The notes under the pieces were generated by a model. That model did no database searches. It had not been told where the DNA came from and worked only from the letters and a program-made list of their open reading frames with translations. This document shows, piece by piece, positions 50,416 through 60,300 of a DNA stretch of 64,000 bases (the stretch's first letter is position 1; every line of letters begins with the position of its first letter). The stretch spans positions 124,001-188,000 of the forward strand of contig NZ_JASCIS010000002.1 in the NCBI RefSeq assembly GCF_029968015.1. The letters run 5' to 3'. Both the position numbers and the translations under genes were made by a program. Source of the stretch: Streptomyces luteolus. GTDB taxonomy: Bacteria > Actinomycetota > Actinomycetes > Streptomycetales > Streptomycetaceae.

Positions 50416-51288
50416 CTACTGCGCACCCGGCAGCAGCGTCCCTGGTTCGGCCGGGGCGACGTCCACGGCCTCCGTCTTGGGACTGCGCCTCTGCCGCTTG
50501 GACACCCAGGTGGCGAACCACGACAGAAGCATGCACATCCCGATGTAGATCGGCGAGATCACCATCACTACGGGGATGAACGGCAAATCGTAGTCGAGAT
50601 TCGAGGCGATGAGTTTCCCCGCGTGTAGGAACTCCTCATAAGTGATGAGGTAACCGAGCGAGGTGTCCTTCAGGGCGACCACCAACTGGCTGATGATGGC
50701 GGGCAGCATGGCGCGCACCGCCTGCGGCACGAGCACATGCGTCATCACCTGCGTCTTGCGCATCCCGAGCGCGAACGCCGCCTCCCGCTGCCCGCGTTCC
50801 ACGGCGTTGATGCCGGAGCGGAACACCTCGGCGAGCACGGAGCCGTTGTAGAGGGTGAGCCCCGCGACGAGCGCGGGCAGCGGATGCACCTTCAGGGCCA
50901 CGAAGATGAAGAAGATCATCACGAGGACCGGCATCGCCCGGAAGAACTCGACGATCAGCGTGGCCAGCCAGCGCACCGGTTTGTGGTCGGAGAGCCGCCC
51001 CACCGCGAGCACCGTGCCGAGCACAAGGGAGAGCACGGCGGCCATGGCGAACGCCTTGAGCGTATTGCCGAGCCCGGTCAGGAGGAGTTCCTGAATTCCC
51101 GTGTACTGAAAGGGAGTCCACTTCGTCGCGGTGAACTGCTCGGTGTCGAAAAGGAGATACAGGATCCAGCCCGCGAGCCCCAGGATCAGGAGCGTCGAGA
51201 ACACCCCGTACGCGAAGTGCCGCTTGCGGGCGACCGGTCCGGGGATGTCGTAGAGGGCGGTGGACTCTTCGTGCGCGGTCGCGGTCAT
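50416..51288 (-). CDS. gluD: Glutamate ABC transporter permease GluD
   Basis: 290-aa inner-membrane permease of a polar amino acid importer. The coupling-loop region is GINAVERGQREAAFALGMRK; LGLTLYNGSVLAEVFRSG-like text precedes it (actual: VAGLTLYNGSVLAEVFRSG). Five or so membrane segments and a long cytosolic C-terminal tail. ATG 51288 overlaps the gluC stop as ATGA. It is the last gene of gluABCD. Confidence 0.94.
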   Translation of the reverse strand: MTATAHEESTALYDIPGPVARKRHFAYGVFSTLLILGLAGWILYLLFDTEQFTATKWTPFQYTGIQELLLTGLGNTLKAFAMAAVLSLVLGTVLAVGRLSDHKPVRWLATLIVEFFRAMPVLVMIFFIFVALKVHPLPALVAGLTLYNGSVLAEVFRSGINAVERGQREAAFALGMRKTQVMTHVLVPQAVRAMLPAIISQLVVALKDTSLGYLITYEEFLHAGKLIASNLDYDLPFIPVVMVISPIYIGMCMLLSWFATWVSKRQRRSPKTEAVDVAPAEPGTLLPGAQ

Positions 51289-51929
51289 CGGGCGACTCCC
51301 CAGCGCTTCTCCAGGAAGTTGAAGAAGGCGCTGATGGTGAGGGTGATGATCAGGTAGCCGAGGGCGATCCAGATGAACGTCCAGATGATGCTGTAGCCGA
51401 GTTCGTTGAGGGTCTTGTACGTGCCGAGGAGTTCGGTGACGCTGAACGCCCCCGCGATCGCCGAGTTCTTGGCCAGGGCGATCAGATTGGAGCCGACCGG
51501 CGGGATCACCGAGCGGAAGGCCTGCGGCAGGACCACGTTGTTGAGCGTCTGCCCGAAGCTCATCCCGAGACTCCGCGCCGCCTCGCCCTGCCCCTTGGGC
51601 ACGGTGTTGATGCCGGAGCGCAGCGCCTCGCAGATGAAGGCGGAGGTGTAGCAGCCGAGCGCGAGGACCGCGAACACCTTGAAGGGCAGCACGAGTCCGA
51701 ACCGCGGAAGGCCGAGCAGCACCGCGAAGAACAGCAGCGTCAGCGGGGTGTTGCGGAGCACGGTCACCCACACGGTGCCGAACACCCGGAACGACCCGAC
51801 GGGCGCGACCCGGAACGACGCCATCACGAACCCGAGCACGAGCGCCAGCAGCGAGGCGTAGACGGTGAGTTCGACGGTCCCGAGGAACCCTTTGCCGTAG
51901 GTGGAGAAGTTGTCGGTCAGTACGTTCAT
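51285..51929 (-). CDS. gluC: Glutamate ABC transporter permease GluC
   Basis: 214-aa permease; the HisM-type loop SGINTVPKGQGEAARSLGMS is diagnostic. RNTPLTLLFFAVLLGLP is the typical polar amino acid permease segment. It lies between the binding protein and GluD, 10 nt after gluB and overlapping gluD by 4 nt. Confidence 0.95.
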   Translation of the reverse strand: MNVLTDNFSTYGKGFLGTVELTVYASLLALVLGFVMASFRVAPVGSFRVFGTVWVTVLRNTPLTLLFFAVLLGLPRFGLVLPFKVFAVLALGCYTSAFICEALRSGINTVPKGQGEAARSLGMSFGQTLNNVVLPQAFRSVIPPVGSNLIALAKNSAIAGAFSVTELLGTYKTLNELGYSIIWTFIWIALGYLIITLTISAFFNFLEKRWGVAR

Positions 51930-51939
51930 GACGGCCCCC

Positions 51940-52935
51940 TCAGCTCGCCGGGTAGCGGTCGATGGCGGGCGGCTTCGGCGCGGGGACTCCGGAGAGGCCG
52001 AGCGTCGCGTCGTAGGCCTTCTTCCAGTTGCCGTTCTTCTCGTTCTCGGCGAGGGCGTCGTCGATGGCGAAGCGCAGCGCGTTGTCCCGCCGCGGCACGC
52101 CGATCCCGTACGGCTCCTGGGAGAACGGCTTGCCGACCAGCTTCAGCTCCTCGGGCACCTTGGCCGCGTAGCCCTGGAGGATCGCGTCGTCGGTGGTGAC
52201 CGCGTCGACCTGGTACGTCAGCAGGTTGTCGACACAGATCGAGTAGGTGTCGTACGCGACGAGGTCCGCCTTCGGGAAGTCCGCCTCGATGCGCTGGTAC
52301 GGGGTGGAGCCCGCCGCCGAGCAGACCTTCTTGCCGGCCAGGTCCTGCGGGCCCTTGATGTCGTCCTCGTCCTTGCGTACGAGCAGTCCCTGGCCTGCCA
52401 TGTAGTACGGGCCGGCGAAGCCGACGAGCTTCTTGCGGTTGTCGTTGATGGTGTAGGTGCCGACGTAGTAGTCGATCTGGCCGTTCTGCAGGGCGGTCTC
52501 GCGGTTGGCCGAGGCGATCGTCCTGAACTGGATCGTCTTCGGGTCGAAGCCGAGGGACGCGGAGATCATCTTGGCGATCTCGATGTCGAAGCCCGTGTAG
52601 ACGCCGCTCGCCGGGTCCTTCTCGCCGAGGTAGGGCTGGTCCTCCTTGGCGCCCACCACGAGTCGGCCGCGCCGCTTCGCCTTCTTCCAGGTGGGCGAAT
52701 CCGGCAGCTGGAAGCCTTGCGCGACCTGGTACTTGGGCAGATCCTCGGCGCTCGGCCCCTTCACGGGCGGGCTGCCCTCCTTGCCGCAGGCGGTGGCGGC
52801 CAGGGCGGTGAGCGCCAGCCCGGCGAGCACCTTGGCGAACCTGCCGGGCCCGGCGAGCCTGCCGGGCCCCGCGAACCTGCCGGGCCCGGGGCCCCTGTCC
52901 GCGGACATGCGTGTGCCGCGTGCTCTACGTGTCAT
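51940..52935 (-). CDS. gluB: Glutamate-binding lipoprotein GluB
   Basis: 331-aa substrate-binding protein of family 3. The lipobox LTALAATACGKEG gives the anchored cysteine near residue 50. Mature features: YTGFDIEIAKMISASLGFDP, FRTIASANRETALQNGQIDY and FSQEPYGIGVPRRD. The pre-signal N-terminus is lengthened by a Gly-Pro-Gly-Arg-Phe/Leu-Ala repeat (residues 15-34) that is encoded by short direct repeats near 52840-52895. GGGGGAG precedes the ATG. Confidence 0.95.
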   Translation of the reverse strand: MTRRARGTRMSADRGPGPGRFAGPGRLAGPGRFAKVLAGLALTALAATACGKEGSPPVKGPSAEDLPKYQVAQGFQLPDSPTWKKAKRRGRLVVGAKEDQPYLGEKDPASGVYTGFDIEIAKMISASLGFDPKTIQFRTIASANRETALQNGQIDYYVGTYTINDNRKKLVGFAGPYYMAGQGLLVRKDEDDIKGPQDLAGKKVCSAAGSTPYQRIEADFPKADLVAYDTYSICVDNLLTYQVDAVTTDDAILQGYAAKVPEELKLVGKPFSQEPYGIGVPRRDNALRFAIDDALAENEKNGNWKKAYDATLGLSGVPAPKPPAIDRYPAS

Positions 52936-52950
52936 CGGTGCACTCCCCCG

Positions 52951-53694
<744 letters not shown>

Positions 53695-53748
53695 GCCCAG
53701 CCCTACTCACTCATCGCTGTATGACAGTCCGCGCAAACTATCCATAGC

Positions 53749-53797
53749 AATACGGGACTTAACAGGCGACACGCACCTTGCGGGCATTAACCGTATT
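53749..53797. promoter_or_regulatory. Inverted repeat in the gluA upstream region
   Basis: AATACGG (53749-53755) and CCGTATT (53791-53797) flank a relatively A/T-rich stretch with TTAAC and ATTAACC words. It lies 55-100 bp before gluA. No clear -35/-10 pair with standard spacing was found. A regulator site is possible. Confidence 0.35.
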
Positions 53798-53845
53798 TCC
53801 GCTTCAAGGGGGTTGAGGGAGCGGCCGAACGGGTCCCGTCAGGGC

Positions 53846-54286
53846 TCAGGCCTCGGCCGCTTCCGCGTACACCTGGGACAGTTCGGGCGCCCCGCTCACC
53901 GCCCAGTCGAGGCCCGCCTCCACCACGTGGATCTCGCGCCCGGAGGCCAGCCTGACCACCGGATGACCGCCGGGCCACACGTGCCACACGGCGCCGGGAA
54001 CGGTACGGACGAGGACGGTTCCGAGATAGAGGCCGGCGTCGTTGCCGAGCCAGGGCAGCATCTCGGGGTCGTCGCGCCAGTGCGGCGTCAGCTGGTCGAG
54101 GGCCTCCAACGAGGCCACGCTGTCGTCCAGTTCAAGACCTGCGGTCGCGGCCTGGGAGCGCAGCAGCTCGCACTCCGACAGCAACTCGGCCACGCCGTCC
54201 GGGTTCTGCTCGAAAGCCTCCGCGAGGCCGGCACCCGGCTCGTCGGTCCGCCGCCCGAGCCACTTGTCCAGAAAAGGCACCTTCAT
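53846..54286 (-). CDS. DUF6278-like conserved protein
   Basis: 146 aa. MKVPFLDKWLGRRTDEPG at the start and LTPHWRDDPEMLPWLGNDAG in the middle match a small actinobacterial family of unknown function. The C-terminal half is beta-rich (VWHVWPGGHPVVRLASGREI). No signal or membrane segment. It stands alone between gluA and a divergent small gene. Confidence 0.75.
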   Translation of the reverse strand: MKVPFLDKWLGRRTDEPGAGLAEAFEQNPDGVAELLSECELLRSQAATAGLELDDSVASLEALDQLTPHWRDDPEMLPWLGNDAGLYLGTVLVRTVPGAVWHVWPGGHPVVRLASGREIHVVEAGLDWAVSGAPELSQVYAEAAEA

Positions 54287-54502
54287 GATCCACGCTCCGC
54301 CGAATCAGCCCGCTTCGCCCAAAATGGCTGTCACTTTGTCGTAGTTGCACTAGATCACCTTCCGGACGCCGCCCCGAACCCCGACACGACGGCTCCCCTC
54401 GTTCCATTGTGGGGCAGGCGGCGCGTGGGCGACCCGTGCGTGAGCAGCCTTCCGTGACCGAGCGGTAGCGGATTGTCAGACCGCGCCCCTAAGCTTCACT
54501 CC

Positions 54503-54706
54503 ATGTCCCTCAATGACGAGAGCCATGGCTCCCTCGATGACGCGCGCCCCGGCACCACGCCCTCCGCCGCGGAGATCAACGCGCAGATACGCGAGCTGTG
54601 GAGCCGCGCGGACGGCCGGCTCTCCGACGAACAGCGCCGGGAGTACGCACGCCTGGTCACCCTCTGGGCGATCGCCGTGCGTGACGAGGTCGTGGAGGCG
54701 GCCTGA
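54503..54706 (+). CDS. Small helical conserved protein
   Basis: 67 aa, acidic N-terminus then an amphipathic helical region (INAQIRELWSRADGRLSDEQ and REYARLVTLWAIAVRDEVVE). TAAGCT (54490-54495) lies 7 nt before ATG 54503 and no Shine-Dalgarno is seen, which is the leaderless arrangement. The composition and length resemble small conserved actinobacterial proteins of unknown role. Confidence 0.7.
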   Translation: MSLNDESHGSLDDARPGTTPSAAEINAQIRELWSRADGRLSDEQRREYARLVTLWAIAVRDEVVEAA

Positions 54707-54746
54707 GCGCACCTGTCCTGGCGACGCGGCCGGTGCGGGGCCGACA

Positions 54747-54844
54747 CCTGTCCGGGCCCGGCGCGCATACGCTCGCCCCCTTGTCCGGGCCTGGCGTGCG
54801 TACGCTCGCGCCCTTGTCCGGGCCCGGCGCGCATGCGCTCACGC
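54747..54844. repeat. 33-bp tandem repeat
   Basis: Three copies, starting near 54747, 54779 and 54812, of a unit beginning CCTTGTCCGGGCCCGGCGCG and ending TACGCTCGCSC, with two to five changes. The array occupies much of the 322-bp gap 54707-55028 before the SGNH hydrolase. Confidence 0.75.
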
Positions 54845-54941
54845 ATCCGGTCGCGCTCCGGGCGCGCATCCGGTCTGACCACGAGGTTTGGGCGGCCCTG
54901 CTCATCTCCCTTGAATTCAGGGCGAGTTCAGACGCCGGTCA

Positions 54942-54970
54942 TTGACGGGTCTTGCACCTCTCCTTAGCTT
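54942..54970 (+). promoter_or_regulatory. Strong promoter for the SGNH hydrolase
   Basis: TTGACG (54942-54947), 17-bp spacer, TAGCTT (54965-54970). Five of six -35 bases match consensus. The expected start is near 54977, about 50 nt before GTG 55029. Confidence 0.75.
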
Positions 54971-55028
54971 CATGGCGCATCTGTCGTCACTAGGCCCTCA
55001 CCGCCCGGTGAGGAGGAGGAGACAGCCC

Positions 55029-56798
55029 GTGCGCCGACGTTTCTGGGGAACCACGGTCGTCCTTGGACTCCTTGCCGGAGTCGCACCAGTCGCCGACGCC
55101 ACGGCGGCGGAACCAAGACACAAGCCGCTCCCTCTGGAGCGGCTCTTCGACAACCGGGCGGTGAGCAGCGACGAGCACCCCGAGGCCGCGGACTTCGACG
55201 GCTCGGGCGCCTCGCTCTCCGCCCAGGACCTGGCCGCCGCCGGCTGGACGCCGGGCCGCACCGTCGGCGTGGACTCGGCCCGCCTGCGGATACCCCGCAC
55301 CGAGCCCGGCCGGCCCGACAACGTCAGGGCGGACGGCCAGTCCGTGGCGGTACGCGGCCGCGGTGACGCCCTCGCCTTCCTCGTCGCGGGCACCGGCGGC
55401 GACGCGAGCGGCACCGGCACCGTGCGCTACCGCGACGGCTCCCGCAGCAGGTACCGCCTCACCGCCCCCGACTGGCGCTCCGGCCCCCTCGCCACCAAGT
55501 CCGTGGCGCTGCCGCACATCAACTCCCCGCAGGGCCAGCGCACCGAGACCGCCCGCCTCTACGTCGTCACCGTCCCGCTCGACCGGGGCCGCGAGGTCAG
55601 CGCGGTCCGCCTGCCCGACGACCACGGCCCCGACCTGCATGTCTTCGCCCTCTCCGTACGCCCCGCGGCAACCGGTTGGAGCGGCACCTGGTCCGCGTCC
55701 ACCGCGGGCTACACCGCCGTCGGCCCCTGGGTCGACCGCACCCTCCGGCTCGTCGTGCACTCCTCCGTGGGCGGACCGCGCGTGCGCATCCGGCTCGACA
55801 ACACGTTCGCACGTACGCCGGTACGGATCGGCAGTGCGACGGTGGCCGTGCAGCGCTCCGGGGCCGAGCCTCGGCAGGTGCCCGTACCGCTGTCGTTCAG
55901 GGGGTCGAACGGCACCGAAATCCCGGCCGGGGCACAGGTGTTCAGCGATCCCGTCGACTTCGACGTGCCCGCCGACAGCAACCTCCTGGTGAGCTTCCAT
56001 CTGCCCGGCGCGGTCTCGGCGGCGCCCGTGCACAGCCAGGCCATTCAGCGCTCGTACCTCAGCACCGCCGGTGACCACAGCGGCGACAGCGCGCCCGGCG
56101 CGTACACCTCGACCATCACCACCTGGCCGTTCCTCACCGGGGTCGACGTCGGCGGCGGGCCCGGTTCCGTCGTGATGCTCGGCGACTCGATCACCGATGG
56201 CGTGAAGTCCACCCAGGACGCCAACCTGCGCTGGCCCGATGTGCTCGCGCGGCGGCTGCTCGCTCAGGACGAGGTCCCGCACTATGGGGTGATCAACCAT
56301 GGGATCTCAGCGAACCGTGTGGTCACCGACCGGTATCCGGGCGACGGGATCTCCACCGACACCGGCGGCGTCAGCGCCCTGAACCGGCTCGACCGGGACG
56401 TCCTCGCGCAGACCTCGGCCCGCACGATGGTCGTCTTCGAGGGCGTCAACGATGTGCGCTGGGGCGCGAGCGCCGGGGACGTCATCGCCGGCCTGGAGGA
56501 GATCGCGGAACGCGCGCGGGCGCGCGGACTGCGCGTGGTCGCCGCGACGATCGCGCCCTGCGAGGGCGAGAAGCTCTGCACGGCCCCTGGCGTCGACGCC
56601 CATCGCGAGGCCGTCAACACCTGGATCCGCTCCAGCGGTACGTACGACGCGGTCCTCGACTTCGACAAGGTCCTGCGCGACCCCGGGCACCCGGCGCGGA
56701 TGCTGCCCGAGTACGACAGCGGTGACCATCTGCACCCAGGCGACGCGGGCCTCACCGCGCTCGCGGAGTCGATCGACCTGAGGACGCTCACCGGCTGA
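55029..56798 (+). CDS. Secreted SGNH/GDSL hydrolase with N-terminal beta domain
   Basis: 589-aa extracellular esterase/lipase-type protein. Signal peptide FWGTTVVLGLLAGVAPVADA with cleavage near ATA. Residues about 30-360 are beta-rich accessory domains. The SGNH domain follows: VVMLGDSITDGVKSTQDANL (Ser), ISANRVVTDRYPGDG, VVFEGVNDVRWGASAGDVIA (Asn), and YDSGDHLHPGDAGLTALAES (Asp-His). GTG 55029 is chosen for GGAGGAGGAG just upstream and the signal peptide that follows. Natural substrate unknown. Confidence 0.92.
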   Translation: MRRRFWGTTVVLGLLAGVAPVADATAAEPRHKPLPLERLFDNRAVSSDEHPEAADFDGSGASLSAQDLAAAGWTPGRTVGVDSARLRIPRTEPGRPDNVRADGQSVAVRGRGDALAFLVAGTGGDASGTGTVRYRDGSRSRYRLTAPDWRSGPLATKSVALPHINSPQGQRTETARLYVVTVPLDRGREVSAVRLPDDHGPDLHVFALSVRPAATGWSGTWSASTAGYTAVGPWVDRTLRLVVHSSVGGPRVRIRLDNTFARTPVRIGSATVAVQRSGAEPRQVPVPLSFRGSNGTEIPAGAQVFSDPVDFDVPADSNLLVSFHLPGAVSAAPVHSQAIQRSYLSTAGDHSGDSAPGAYTSTITTWPFLTGVDVGGGPGSVVMLGDSITDGVKSTQDANLRWPDVLARRLLAQDEVPHYGVINHGISANRVVTDRYPGDGISTDTGGVSALNRLDRDVLAQTSARTMVVFEGVNDVRWGASAGDVIAGLEEIAERARARGLRVVAATIAPCEGEKLCTAPGVDAHREAVNTWIRSSGTYDAVLDFDKVLRDPGHPARMLPEYDSGDHLHPGDAGLTALAESIDLRTLTG

Positions 56799-56944
56799 AG
56801 CGCGTGCCCGATCTGCGCGCGGGCTGAAGGCGCGCGCGGGCCGAAGGCGCCCACGGGCTGAGGGCGTTCGCGTGCTGAACGCGCTTCCGGGCTGAAGGCG
56901 TTCGCGGGGCTGAGGCTCTTCGGAGGCCGGACGCGGGAGGAGGG

Positions 56945-57008
56945 GCGGGCGGGAACCACGGTTCCGCCCGGCCCTCCCGCTCTGCTCGGCCCTCCCGCTC
57001 TGCTCGGC
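56945..57008. repeat. Hairpin and 18-bp tandem duplication between SGNH and xth genes
   Basis: CGGGCGGGAACC-AC-GGTTCCGCCCG forms a hairpin with one bulge (about 56945-56970), a plausible bidirectional terminator. It is followed by two identical copies of GGCCCTCCCGCTCTGCTC (56970-56987, 56988-57005). Upstream, 56800-56910 contains several degenerate GGGCTGAAGGCG words. Confidence 0.6.
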
Positions 57009-57013
57009 TGCCG

Positions 57014-57793
57014 CTACACGTCCAGGTCCACGACCACCGGCGCGTGGTCCGACGCGCCCTTGCCCTTGCGCTCCTCTCGGTCCACGTACGCGTCCGAGAC
57101 GGCCTTCGCGAACGGGTCGTTGCCGTACACGAGGTCGATGCGCATGCCGCGGTTCTTCGGGAAGCCGAGCTGGCGGTAGTCCCAGTACGTGAACGGGACG
57201 TCGTACTTCAGCGGGCGCGGCACCACGTCGTTCAGGCCCGCCTCGCGCAGGGCGGTCAGGGCGGCGCGCTCGGCCGGGGTGACGTGCGTGGCGCCCTCGA
57301 AGAGGCTGATGTCCCAGACGTCGTCGTCGGTCGGCGCGACGTTGTAGTCCCCCATCACCGCGAAGGGGCGGGAGCCCGCGGCGTCCCCGGCGACGGCGGC
57401 CTTCAGCGCCTCGAACCACTGGAGCTTGTAGGCGTAGTGCGCGTGCTCGGGCTCGCGGCCGTTCGGTACGTAGACCGACCAGACGCGGACGCCGTCGCAG
57501 GTCGCGGAGATGGCTCGGGGCTCCTCCACCCCTTCGTACCCCGGATCGCCGGGCAGGCCTCTGACCACGTCCTCAAGGCCGACCCGGGAGACCACCGCCA
57601 CGCCGTTCCACCGGCCGGTGGCGTTGACCGCCGCTTCGTAGCCCAGCTCGCGCAGCTCGTCCGCGGGGAACTGCTCGACGGCGCACTTGGTCTCCTGGAT
57701 GCACAGCACGTCTGTGCCGCTGTTCTCCAGCCAGGCCAGAAGGCGGGGCAGACGGGCAGTGATCGAGTTGACGTTCCAAGTCGCGATGCGCAT
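57014..57793 (-). CDS. xthA: Exodeoxyribonuclease III
   Basis: 259-aa AP endonuclease/3'-exonuclease of base excision repair. Motifs: MRIATWNVNSITARLPRLLA, QETKC metal site, VYVPNGREPEHAHYAYKLQW, catalytic Asn in MGDYNVAPTDDDV, and GASDHAPVVVDLDV with the final Asp-His. On the minus strand TAGGTT lies 7 nt before ATG 57793, so it probably has its own leaderless promoter. Confidence 0.97.
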   Translation of the reverse strand: MRIATWNVNSITARLPRLLAWLENSGTDVLCIQETKCAVEQFPADELRELGYEAAVNATGRWNGVAVVSRVGLEDVVRGLPGDPGYEGVEEPRAISATCDGVRVWSVYVPNGREPEHAHYAYKLQWFEALKAAVAGDAAGSRPFAVMGDYNVAPTDDDVWDISLFEGATHVTPAERAALTALREAGLNDVVPRPLKYDVPFTYWDYRQLGFPKNRGMRIDLVYGNDPFAKAVSDAYVDREERKGKGASDHAPVVVDLDV

Positions 57794-57849
57794 GTCTCAC
57801 AACCTACCGGGCGGGTACGACAACGGGCCGAGGGCTCCGTACAGACTGC

Positions 57850-58509
57850 TCAGATCTCCGTGCCGTCGCCCGAAGCGAAGCGGGTGTGCTCGGCGCCGCC
57901 CAGGTTGCCGATGAGGGTGTCGTAGATCGGGCGGGCGAGGTCGGTGAGGAGCGCGTCGTGGATGTCGACGGCGCGCTGCGGCTTGACCTCGCGGACGTAC
58001 TCGATGACCTCGGACACCTTGCTCCAGGGCGCCACCACCGGCACGAGCAGCGTCTCGACGGGCTGCTCGGGGACGGTCAGCGCGTCGCCGGGGTGGAAGA
58101 CGGCCGTGCTGCCCGGGTCGACGAGGAAGCCGACGTTGGTGATCCGCGGCAGGTCCGGGTGGATCACCGCGTGCAGCTCGCCGTGGACCTGGACGTCGAA
58201 CCCGGCGGCCGTGAAGGTGTCCCCGTGCCCGACGGTGTGCACGCGGCCCGGGAACGCGGCCGCGAGCTGGTCGGCGACCGCGCGCAGCGTCCAGATCTCG
58301 GCGGCCGGGTTCGCGTCGAGCGCGGCGCGCAGCCGCTCCTCGTTGAAGTGGTCCGGGTGCTCGTGGGTGATCAGGATCGCGTCGGCGCCGAGCGCCGCGT
58401 CCTGCTCGCTGAAGCCGCCCGGGTCGATGACGAGGGTGCGGTCGTCCTTCTCCAGGCGAACGCAGGCGTGCGACTTCTTCGTGAGCTTCGTGAGCTTCAT
58501 GTGTGCCAT
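57850..58509 (-). CDS. MBL-fold metal-dependent hydrolase
   Basis: 219-aa metallo-beta-lactamase fold protein. ILITHEHPDHFNEERL is the zinc motif HxHxDH, with later metal ligands at GELHAVIHPDLP and VFHPGDALTVP. It resembles UlaG-like predicted hydrolases. It starts 20 nt after the PcaDC-like gene and is likely in its operon. AGGA lies 7 nt before the ATG. Substrate unknown. Confidence 0.88.
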   Translation of the reverse strand: MAHMKLTKLTKKSHACVRLEKDDRTLVIDPGGFSEQDAALGADAILITHEHPDHFNEERLRAALDANPAAEIWTLRAVADQLAAAFPGRVHTVGHGDTFTAAGFDVQVHGELHAVIHPDLPRITNVGFLVDPGSTAVFHPGDALTVPEQPVETLLVPVVAPWSKVSEVIEYVREVKPQRAVDIHDALLTDLARPIYDTLIGNLGGAEHTRFASGDGTEI

Positions 58510-58529
58510 GGCACCATCCTGCCGCCGGT

Positions 58530-59810
58530 TCAGCCCTCCGGCGTGGTCTCCTCGCGGATGACGGACTGCGCGACCTTGAACGCGGTGTTCGCCGCGGGCA
58601 CGCCGCAGTACACGGCGGCCTGCAGGAAGACTTCCTTGATCTCGCTGGGCGTCAGGCCGTTGCGCAGCGCGGCCCTGACGTGGAAGACGAGCTCCTCGTG
58701 GTGGCCGCCCGCGATCAGCGCGGTCAGCGTGACGCAGCTGCGCATCCGCCGGTCGAGCCCGGGCCGCGCCCAGACCTCGCCCCAGGCGTACCGGGTGATC
58801 AGGTCCTGGAAGTCGCCGGAGAAAGCGTCGGCCGCGGCGAGCGCCGCGTCCACGTGCGCGTCGCCGAGCACCTCGCGCCGGACCTTCAGGCCGCTGTCGT
58901 ACGGGTCGGTCCGCCCGGCCGGGGCTGACTCGTCCTGCTCGGCGGGCGCGATCTCGGCCACGGGCGAGGTCGGCATCGGCGGCGCGAGGACCGGCTTGGG
59001 CGGGGTCGCGGAGAGCGCCGAGTGCTGCTCGGTCCAGGCGGTGGAGAAGTGTCGTACGAGCAGGTCGGTGACGGCGGCGGGCTGCTCGACCGGGGCCAGG
59101 TGCGAGGCACCGGGCACGACGGCGAGCCGGGCGTCCGGTATTCCGGCGACGAGAGTCCTGGCCTCGGCGGGACCGGTGACCTGGTCCTCGGAGCCGACGA
59201 GCACGAGCGTGGGCACACCGATACGGCCGAGCTCGGGCCGGATGTCGAACGCGGCGAGCGCCTCGCAGGCGGCGATGTAGCAGCCGGGGTCGGTGGTGCG
59301 GACCATCTGCACGGCCCACTCGGTGATCGCGGGCTGGTTGGCGGCGAAGCCGGGCGTGAACCAGCGCTCCGGGGAGGTCCGTGCGACCGGGTCGAGTCCG
59401 TTCGTACGCACTATCACGCCGCGCTGCCGGAACTCGTCCGCGGTGCCGAACCGGGGCGAGGCCGCGATCAGCGCGAGCGAGGCGACGCGCTGCGGGTGCC
59501 GCAGCGCGAGGTCGGCACCGATGGCACCGCCGAGGGCGCAGCCCGCGTACCCGAAGCGCTGCACGCCGAGTTCGTCGAGCGTGGCGAGCACCCGGTCGGC
59601 CAGCTCCTGGACGCTGTCGGCCGCGTGCGCGGGCGCACCGCCGTGCCCGGGCAGGTCGAACCGGAACACGCGCCAGCTCTGCGCCAACTCCGGAACCTGC
59701 CGGTCCCACATATGCCAGGTGGTACCCAGCGACGGACCCAGGATCAGGACGGGGGCGTCTTCTGGCCCGTCAAAGCGGTATTGCAGGCTGTTCTTCGGCG
59801 TCTTGCTCAC
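58530..59810 (-). CDS. pcaL: PcaD-PcaC fusion (3-oxoadipate enol-lactonase / 4-carboxymuconolactone decarboxylase) with altered nucleophile
   Basis: 426-aa two-domain protein. Residues 1-270 are an alpha/beta-hydrolase of the enol-lactonase type (DLPGHGGAPAHAAD, VLVGSEDQVTGPAEAR, PGASHLAPVEQP); a Pro-rich linker follows; residues about 310-426 are carboxymuconolactone decarboxylase (RSCVTLTALIAGGHHEELVF). In the nucleophile elbow GYAGCALGGAIG the serine position is Ala92 (codon GCC at 59535-59537), one base from TCC. GTG 59810 with GAGAGG is my start; GTG 59834 is an alternative. Other pca genes are absent here. Confidence 0.9.
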   Translation of the reverse strand: MSKTPKNSLQYRFDGPEDAPVLILGPSLGTTWHMWDRQVPELAQSWRVFRFDLPGHGGAPAHAADSVQELADRVLATLDELGVQRFGYAGCALGGAIGADLALRHPQRVASLALIAASPRFGTADEFRQRGVIVRTNGLDPVARTSPERWFTPGFAANQPAITEWAVQMVRTTDPGCYIAACEALAAFDIRPELGRIGVPTLVLVGSEDQVTGPAEARTLVAGIPDARLAVVPGASHLAPVEQPAAVTDLLVRHFSTAWTEQHSALSATPPKPVLAPPMPTSPVAEIAPAEQDESAPAGRTDPYDSGLKVRREVLGDAHVDAALAAADAFSGDFQDLITRYAWGEVWARPGLDRRMRSCVTLTALIAGGHHEELVFHVRAALRNGLTPSEIKEVFLQAAVYCGVPAANTAFKVAQSVIREETTPEG

Positions 59811-59842
59811 CCGTCCGACCCTCTCATCTGTCACGGACGCCC

Positions 59843-60300
59843 CTACAACAAGGGGTCGCTGGATACCGTTTTGACCAGGTTGAATACCTCACGGGCGGCA
59901 TACCGATTGAGGCACCTGATGATCTCACGACGCGTCTTGCCCTCCCGGGTGCGGCGTTCGTAGCACGCCTGTGTGCGCGGATCGTGCCGCAGCCTAGTGA
60001 ACACGATGCGGTGCAGGGCGAGCCGCGCTCCCTTTCCGGTCGCCGCCCTGGTTCAGCCGGCGCGAGTTCCGGCGGCCCGAGGAGTACTCGATGAGGCTGA
60101 CGCCACACAGGGCGGCGAACGACGCGTCGGTGTGTACGCGTTCGGGATTGCCGCCCATGGTGATCAGTCGCCCATGGTGATCAGGAGCGTCACGGCGCTG
60201 TCCGGGCCGATGCCCACCGGCGCGAGCAGCTGCGGTGCGTGATCTTCGAGGAGCCGGGTCAGGCGCTGGTTGAGGTCATCGATCTGCCCGGTCAGGTGCG
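59843..60300 (-). pseudogene. IS110-family transposase remnant
   Basis: Minus-strand translation in changing frames gives the C-terminal part of an IS110/IS1111 transposase: GQIDDLNQRLTRLLEDHAPQ, VGIGPDSAVTLLITMG, NPERVHTDASFAALCGVS, EYSSGRRNSRRLNQGGDR, then TREGKTRREIIRCLNRYAAR ending at the stop 59845-59843. At least two frameshifts interrupt it, one at a 17-bp tandem duplication of CGCCCATGGTGATCAG at 60152-60185. The N-terminal RuvC-like catalytic part is missing. It abuts the start of the pcaL gene. Confidence 0.85.
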
